Of a stretch of DNA of 64,000 nt, positions 56,401 to 64,000 are shown one piece after another. The stretch's first letter is position 1. Every line of letters starts with the position of its first letter. Origin of the DNA: Tenrec ecaudatus (Eukaryota; Chordata; Mammalia; Afrosoricida; Tenrecidae); contig NC_134540.1 of NCBI RefSeq assembly GCF_050624435.1, positions 104,685,739 through 104,749,738 on the forward strand, written 5' to 3'. Made by a program: the position numbers and the translations under genes. Under the pieces are notes generated by a model. The model ran no database searches and had not been told where the DNA came from. It saw nothing but the letters and a program-made list of their open reading frames with translations.

Positions 56401-57659
56401 TAAACCCGCTACCCTGGTTCATTAGTATTCATGACCGAGCGTCCAGCTTTTCTGTTTATCTTTCTCGCAGGATCAATAACGAAGCAGCGTGGGCCTGGAA
56501 GGAGCCCAAGTCGGCCCGGCGTGCGCCTGACCTTTCGCGCCCTCGCTCCAGGTCAGACCATCCTCAGAACTGCGGGCCTGGCCCATGCGCCCTGCTCTCC
56601 ATAAACCCTCCGCTCCACGGGCGGACGGGAGGGAGTGGGCAGCGGGCTCCTAGACCCAACCGACTCCTAAAGTGGAGGGAAACCACACTTGACCACATCA
56701 ACCACTGTGGGCCCAATGGGCCACAAGAAAGACGGCTAGGGCCAGGCCAGTGAGGTCTCCACGTACTCCCTGGCCTAGTCTGGTCCCAAGCCCGACGTGG
56801 GTGGTTTGGTTTGGTTGGGGGAAAGGGGGGAGGGGACGCAAACCTAAGCGCTCCACCACCTCCCAAAGACCTCTGGCCCCACCGCCGCCCCTGCCCCAAG
56901 CCTGCTCAGAGTAGTCAGGAGCCTCCCGAGGCCTCTGCAGGCCGTGGAGGAGCAGCTCAGTTGCAGAATGTTAACTCCGATGATTATCCTCGACATTATT
57001 AACGTTATTATTATTATTATTATTTCGACCCCCCACCTTCTCTGGGGGCGCTGCGCTTCCTTTTATTCCCCAAGGCCCCCTGGCTTAGTCTCAAGGACCA
57101 AGAACGTGTGGCTCCGGGAGATTCAGAGAGGAGGGGGCTGTGGCACAAAGTAAGAAAAGTCCGTTCTTCCACCCCTCAATCCTATTTAACCAGGGACGCA
57201 CCCAGGCCTATCTATCACCCCTCATCTGCTGGTGCATTCAGCCTAAACCCCAGACTAAGCCCACTGCCCGTCGAGTCCATTTTGACTTAGAGCAACTTTT
57301 GGGATAAAGTAGAACGACACCCCGGGATTTCCTAGGGTGGCTAGAAATCCTTAAGGAAACCCCACCACCTCCTCTTTCTCCTGGACCGGCTCCTGGCTCA
57401 AACCACGGCCTTGTCAGCCTAGCATTTTTGCCAGGGCGCTGCCAGGCTATGAAGCCTCCAATACCGAGTTGAACCTAGCACAGGGCCGGCTCCTTTCCGG
57501 GCCCCCTGCGAGGGGGGTGGGGGGCGTAGCTATGGAGAAGCAGAGGGGTGAAGGGAGCATCTTCTGGTTGGTGCCCCGCCTTCCCCTGGTCCCTGCCCCC
57601 TCGTCGCCTTCTTCCTTCCTACCCGAGAGCCTGTGGCTGAAGCCAAGCGAAGTATGTGT

Positions 57660-57692
57660 AGGGGGTGGGGGTGGGGTGGGTGGGTGTTGGGT
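57660..57692 (+). other. G-quadruplex-forming motif
   Basis: Six G-runs of 3-5 bases separated by single Ts (gggggtgggggtggggtggg and on). This fits the usual G4 rule with very short loops. Confidence 0.8.
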
Positions 57693-59094
57693 TGAGGTGG
57701 TGTGTGTGTTTGTGTGTTTGTGTGTGTACGCACACGCACGCGAGTGAAAGGGTGCTACCAACTCCGGCTCAATTTCATCTTAAAAGGCCGGGCGGAAAGG
57801 CTCGGGACTAGAATGGAACCGAGCAGAAGGCGAATGAACCAGGGGTGCGACTCCTCACGTCGCCTGGAACATCAAAGAAACGTGGGAGAGCGACGAGGTG
57901 GCCCCAGCATGGATGGTGGGCGCTGAGTCCTGTGGGACGCAGGGGTGGCAGAGGCGTGGGGGAGGGGAAGGGAGGAGGGGAGGACCTCGAGGTTCAGGCT
58001 GAGGACCTGGGCTGCCCTGCACTTGAGGGGAGGGGGGAGGCGGGGGGGGGGAGAGTGGGGGCGTGAACGCCCCGGGCCCTGGTCGCCCAGCAGCCTTGAC
58101 CGTGAACTCGGACGGTCAGGTTACTCTGGTTACGATTTACCCAAGTCTTCCTTTGTAACAACCCGTTCACTGCTGCCTTTTCGTTCCTAATAGCTGCCCT
58201 GCGCCTGGCCTGTGCCCATAGGCCTGGGTCTTGATGCCCAACCATTCGATCTGCCTGAAAGGACTGAGATGCTACCCCCCAATAAAAACCCAGCAACAAG
58301 CGGCGGGGGGGCGATAGAGAAGACGACTCCCCCACCCCACCCCCAGCCTGCGTTCTTAGCTGCCAGTTAAAAATAGAAACTATTCATTGGGGTCGGCTGC
58401 GGGTAGCAATAGACAGAGGCGCTCCACGTTTCTGCAGAGCCTGATATCAGACTATAATCAATCAATCCCCAAGTATTTACTGAACGCCTACTTTGGCTCA
58501 CTTTCTGGGGCATGTCTCCCCTTTAGGAAAAACACACCCAAGGGTTCACCCAAGTCTTGGTGGGATGTGATTGTTAATTTCTTGGATGTTATCCCAAGGC
58601 CGTGGGCTGCCCAGTGGGGTCTGATGTGGGGAAGGGTCAGACCTGAGTTCCTACCGGGTGCCTGGGGTGTCGCACAGGCTCCTGAACACCTATATGTGCT
58701 GGCCCAGTGTGACCATCATCTTGAGAGAGTGCAAGATTTCCTTGCCAGGCCATGGATGCGGGGCGAGTATCGCAGGACGCCGGGAAACCTAAGCCTCGGG
58801 TCCAGCCTCTGATCTGCCCTTGATCTCAGAGTTTTGTGTGGAAAATACCACTTGAGACTGAAAACATCCGTCTGAAAAACAGACAAAGGGGCTAGGGGGT
58901 TAGGGAGGAGGAAGACAGGAGGTGCAGGAAGAAAGGAAGGGGGCTGGGACAGAGTGGGGCTGGGGAGGCTGGGCCCGGACCTGTTTCCTTGATTCGGCCT
59001 AGCTGTCGCCCAATAGCCGCCACCTCTGCTCCAGGAAGGACCCCTCCTCCTTCCCGCCCTGGACTGCGGAGGCCTGCCCAGAACTGGGCGAAGC

Positions 59095-59172
59095 TGCTAT
59101 CAATGCCAGTTATTATTGTGGTCATTAATAATGCAGTGAGGATCACAATAATTAATAATGATGATGATTCTC
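59095..59172. promoter_or_regulatory. AT-rich block with clustered homeodomain-type motifs
   Basis: Within GC-rich DNA sits an island containing attaataatg, aattaataatg, and an inverted pair attattgtg / cacaataat. ATTA/TAAT cores recur at least five times. Such arrangements occur in developmental enhancers; binding is inference. Confidence 0.4.
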
Positions 59173-59560
59173 CCGAGGGGGCTCCAGCTGCCTCAGGATA
59201 AAGCGACTGCTCAGCGAGGAGGGGGGTTTACTAGGTGGTAGGTAAGCAGTGCGAACGGTATGGGCTAGATGCGCTGAAGTTCAAGTTGACTGGCGCTGGC
59301 TGGCGGAGAATGTCCTCTAGTCGTGCGGTGCCAGTCGGGGCCAGCCGAGAGCCACAGCTCAGCTCTGGGTTCCCCAGGGAGGCAAAGGCCACCTTCAGGC
59401 TCCCGGCTCCGGAGTCAACACTGCAAAAGGGCAGGTTAGAAGTGAGCTCTACAGGAAGGGACGGCAGGGAGGGGGTCCACCTGCATTCAGCAGCGCCCAG
59501 GGCTCGGAGAAGTCCTGGAGTCCTTGCGCTCTAAACATTTTTAATACGCGTTTCCCATCC

Positions 59561-61510
59561 TTCTCTGGCCCTCCCTACCTGGCCTCTCATTCTGTCCCTG
59601 GAGTTTGAAGAGGCTAAGAGAAAGGCCAAAAGGCGGCTGGACCACTCCCCGGCTGGTTTGGATAAAGTCGTGGATCTAAAGTCGTGGATCCAGGGACTGT
59701 TTTGCCGAGAAAGCAGTTCCCATGCGGCTGGCACTTCCCGGCGTCGACTAGCAGACCGCTCCTAGCCTGGGCTCTCCTTCACCCCGCTGCTTTCCAGATC
59801 CCTGATGGTTGTGAGATCTTTATCATTTTCTAGCCATTTGCCCTTTTTCCTTAATTAAAACAAGTCCAAGGCCTTGAGTTGAGCTAAAGTTGCTCCCCAC
59901 TCCTACTCCCGTGGTTCTTCTTTCTTAAAGTTCGGAGATGTCTCAAAGCCAACAATTTCCACTCCCCTCTCCCCCACCCCCAACCCGTCAAAAAAAAAAG
60001 TTTAAACCATTTGGAATAGGCCATTTATTGTTGCATAATAGGTTATGACAAATACTTAATCTGGCTTGCCCATTCTCCTTGCCCCCCCCCTAAAAAAAAA
60101 ACCAAGGCTAGGGTTTTTGAGAAACCCAAACTATTTTCATCACACCTTATTATGTGTTCAACCAAAAGCCCCCAAGGATCAGTAACACATGTCAATTATT
60201 TCAATAATTTTGCTTAATATTATTAGGGGTTATAAATTTGATTTTAATAGGGAGTTGATTGTTTCAGAAGTTGGCGCTTGAACAGACTCTGAAGGGCCGC
60301 TGGGGAGGGTAGCCACCATGTCTATCACCCTCTGGGTCACAAACACACAGGCATTAGTGTTTCCCTCTTCACTGAACAAGTACCGTAGCCTAACAGCCTC
60401 CCTCCGCCCGCCACCCCCCCCACACCCCCCACACACAAGGCCCTTGGACTGAGCCTGGCCTTGCAGCATCAGTCCACAGGCAGGAGGGTAACTCATGGGA
60501 GCAATGGGTGCTGCTGTGCTCAGAGATCCTATGAAGGTATCCCTGTACTGGTCAGTGCTGCTTTTCACTGCACAGGGTGGCTTGAGAGCTGCTTGGGTCT
60601 CTAGAAACTAGAGGGGACATTCAAGGAGATGAAGATGTCTAAATGACTGATTTAAAATTAAAATTTCCCCATGGCTATTAAAAATACTTCTTTCTCAGAG
60701 CATCTTCTGTTGGACAACTCTGATAAACTCCTGCAGGGGATGACAAGGTTGCTAAGACTTTAGAAAGCTTGACAATATAAGTCCTTCTATCTTGTTCATG
60801 TTTATTTGCCCGGGTTCTTGAAGAGGCTCTTTCCTTTTGGGCCAACGGTCTGTTGCTTTCCTATCCATTTTCACAAAAGAAAATGTGCTTAATTTATCAC
60901 GTTCTCTTGAACATCCTATTTATTGAAGCACAGCAGCTGTGCAGATAAGCAGAATTTGTAAAGCAAGCTCTCTGCTTAAAATTTCAAGGGGGGGGGACCA
61001 AAAACTTTTCATAGAACTAGGCCCTTAAACTTTAATCACTGGGCCAAGTTCAAAAACAAAAGTACTCAGCTCAGTTTAGAACTTGCAATTAAAAATAACA
61101 GTACCTCGGCTTTTCAGAGGGAGGGAAAGGAAAGGGGGCAGGGAATGGGGAAAACAAAGAATAAGGAAATGTTTAGTGCTCTTAAATCCAGCCCAAATAG
61201 CTCAAAGAAAGGAAGGCATTCCCTTAGATAATGGACCCATTAAAACCTCAGAAGGTTCCTGCAGCCGTCCTGACTGGGCCTTTCCAAAAATTTAATTCAT
61301 TCTCAGCTACCAAACAAAGAATGGAGAAAATAATTTTGAGACTTTCTGCCAAAGGGGCAGTTCTGGCCTCATTTCTAAATAGCATACATACACCTTCTAT
61401 CCCAGAATGTGTGGAGGGGCCTCTCATTCACTCTCAGAAAGGACTATACAAACCCTCAGCTAGCTGTCCTTGTTTTTCCTTTAATAACATTACTAGAGGG
61501 AAAAAAAACA
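59561..61510. other. Repeat-poor region 3' of ZIC2
   Basis: Mixed-composition sequence without transposable-element landmarks. It holds a perfect 14-bp tandem duplication taaagtcgtggatc at 59,663-59,690, a purine/pyrimidine tract near 60,085-60,100, and AT-rich complex parts at 60,000-60,250 and 60,650-60,960 that could be conserved non-coding elements. No coding exon recognised. Confidence 0.45.
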
Positions 61511-61514
61511 ATGT

Positions 61515-62616
61515 TCATGCAGTTTCAACACATTTTATTATATTTCTGTATGCATTACTCTCAAAACATATCACAAGAAATGATCAAACCACTTAAAACC
61601 TTCAAATAAAAAATCTGAAACAGTTTATGCCCACAAGTGTACATATTTATAGTTAAGAAACATTCTTTATAAATATTGTTTCCTCTGTAGCAAGTTAATA
61701 CCATAATTTAATTACAAATGGATAAATATGGTAACGGGTATTTACAAAAGGGTGTGTCATTACGGAAAAAGCTAACGGCACAACGTTTACTCCCCCCCAC
61801 CCCACAATCTTTCATACAGGAACTAACAAATTTAACTTGCAAAAGCACTAAACATCACAGGTAAAACCAGCTAACAGAAAAATACATTCACAAGCGGTGG
61901 TGGTATGTGTGTGCTGTGGATTGGTGTGTCGAAGAAGTAACAACAGAAGGGAGACTTTGGCACAGTTCTTTTTTTTTTCCTTTTTCTTTTTTCCAGCCTA
62001 TAGTTGCATGAAGTTTACAATCAAATTGCCTCATAAAAATGAACACAATATTCTATACCACAATACAAAATAAGCCATTTTCTTCCACAGTACTGAAAAA
62101 AGAAACCGGGCGAACTAAAAAAGAGAGAGGAGAAAGTCCATCACTTGGGAAAGGAGAGAAGGCAAGAAGGAAAACAACCAGGGGGTTCTTTTTACAAACA
62201 GACGAACTTCTATACACCAAGAATCCATTAAAACCACCTCAGAGAAGGAAGGAAGGAAGGAAAGAGTTTGCTATGTACAGTTTGTCAGAGACTGGGACAG
62301 GGGGCATGGGGAAGGACAGGAGGCAGGAGGGTTTGGTTCAATATTTTTCTTGGTTAAAAAAAAAACCTTAAAATTTTTATTTATTTTATCATTTTAGTTG
62401 CAGAGATTCTTGGAAGTGATTTTTTTTTGCTTTTCATGCCTAGCTTAAAAAAAAGAACTTTAAAAAATCCTTCTGCTGGTAAAATCATTTCGGTATCATA
62501 AAAATCAGATTCATAATTACAACAACACGATCACAAGTTCCCCTTGGAGCTAGCACTGGGAGGGCTGCTTCACCAGGGTGGGGTCGGGGACAGGGAGAGA
62601 GAGAGACCAGGGCCCC
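61515..62616 (-). other. ZIC2: ZIC2 3' untranslated region
   Basis: About 1.1 kb runs from the stop codon to a polyadenylation signal. The sequence is AT-rich with long T/A runs and no ORF on the gene strand. The 3' limit is inferred from the AATAAA on the minus strand at 61,534-61,539. An earlier AATAAA in the A/T-rich stretch near 62,378-62,388 could give a short isoform of roughly 250 bp. Confidence 0.65.
61534..61539 (-). terminator. ZIC2: Likely ZIC2 polyadenylation signal (AATAAA)
   Basis: On the minus strand the text reads 'agaaatataataaaatgtgt', with AATAAA 1.08 kb after the stop codon. Cleavage would be expected 15-25 bases further, near 61,510-61,520. Confidence 0.6.

Positions 62617-64000
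<1,384 letters not shown>

Larger units (their letters stand above)
56480..59560. other. GC-rich belt downstream of ZIC2
   Basis: GC-rich sequence with clusters of CpG, long G runs and only weak ORFs. It includes an (ATT)n tract (57,006-57,024), G-quadruplex-like runs (57,660-57,692 and 58,026-58,063), and a short stretch at 58,455-58,510 (ccaagtatttactgaacgcc) resembling ancient mammal-wide repeats. No exon with a recognisable protein domain was seen. Likely regulatory or non-coding. Confidence 0.45.

Noticed and set aside
58387-58812. A 141-codon plus-strand frame as a small gene
   Set aside because: No domain, no promoter or splice context, and it covers a stretch resembling an ancient repeat (ccaagtatttactgaacgcc).

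Overview
This is a placental-mammal nuclear DNA window, most probably from an afrotherian and within that group most probably a tenrec. Three things point there. Several copies of the tRNA-derived AfroSINE, an Afrotheria-specific family, are present. RTE (BovB-like) retrotransposons share the AfroSINE 3' tail. A SPIN hAT element with both ends lies at 22,800-23,257; among placental mammals SPIN is known from tenrec, bushbaby, some bats and murid rodents, so AfroSINE plus SPIN together favour a tenrec. No bacterial-type gene, CRISPR array or operon is present.

Layout. From 1 to about 49,500 the DNA is AT-rich and almost entirely made of interspersed repeats. These are young and old L1 copies (one 5.1-kb L1 at 11,290-16,437 and many 5'-truncated 3' ends), RTE copies (one nearly full length at 45,515-48,735), AfroSINEs, a decayed pogo/Tigger-like DNA transposon (19,975-21,967), a mariner remnant (30,262-30,775), SPIN, a probable solo LTR (16,440-17,110), and repeats I could not name. 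Several are nested, with target-site duplications (TSDs) still readable. None of the coding remnants is intact.

From about 49,500 to 61,500 the character changes: few interspersed repeats, a strong CpG island (50,400-51,480), a GC-rich belt (56,480-59,560) and AT-rich blocks with homeodomain-type motifs. This looks like a non-coding regulatory neighbourhood.

The only host protein-coding gene seen is ZIC2 on the minus strand at the right edge: 3' UTR (about 61,515-62,616), last exon (62,617-62,967), intron 2, exon 2 (63,155-63,318) and part of intron 1. The first exon lies beyond the window. The encoded part carries zinc fingers 4 and 5, an 11-alanine tract, a Gly/Ser-rich stretch and the conserved NFNEWYV terminus. 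Human ZIC2 is followed downstream by PCCA, but I see no PCCA exon here.

The most noteworthy observations are a three-level L1-in-L1-in-L1 nest (31,617-36,205), a 248-bp tandem unit in the 3' UTR of this L1 lineage with one, two or three copies per element, a self-complementary hairpin end on the pogo-like transposon, a 3'-truncated 'tailless' SINE, an internally deleted RTE, an unnamed repeat with at least three copies, and a CpG island 11 kb downstream of ZIC2 with a good splice donor at its edge.
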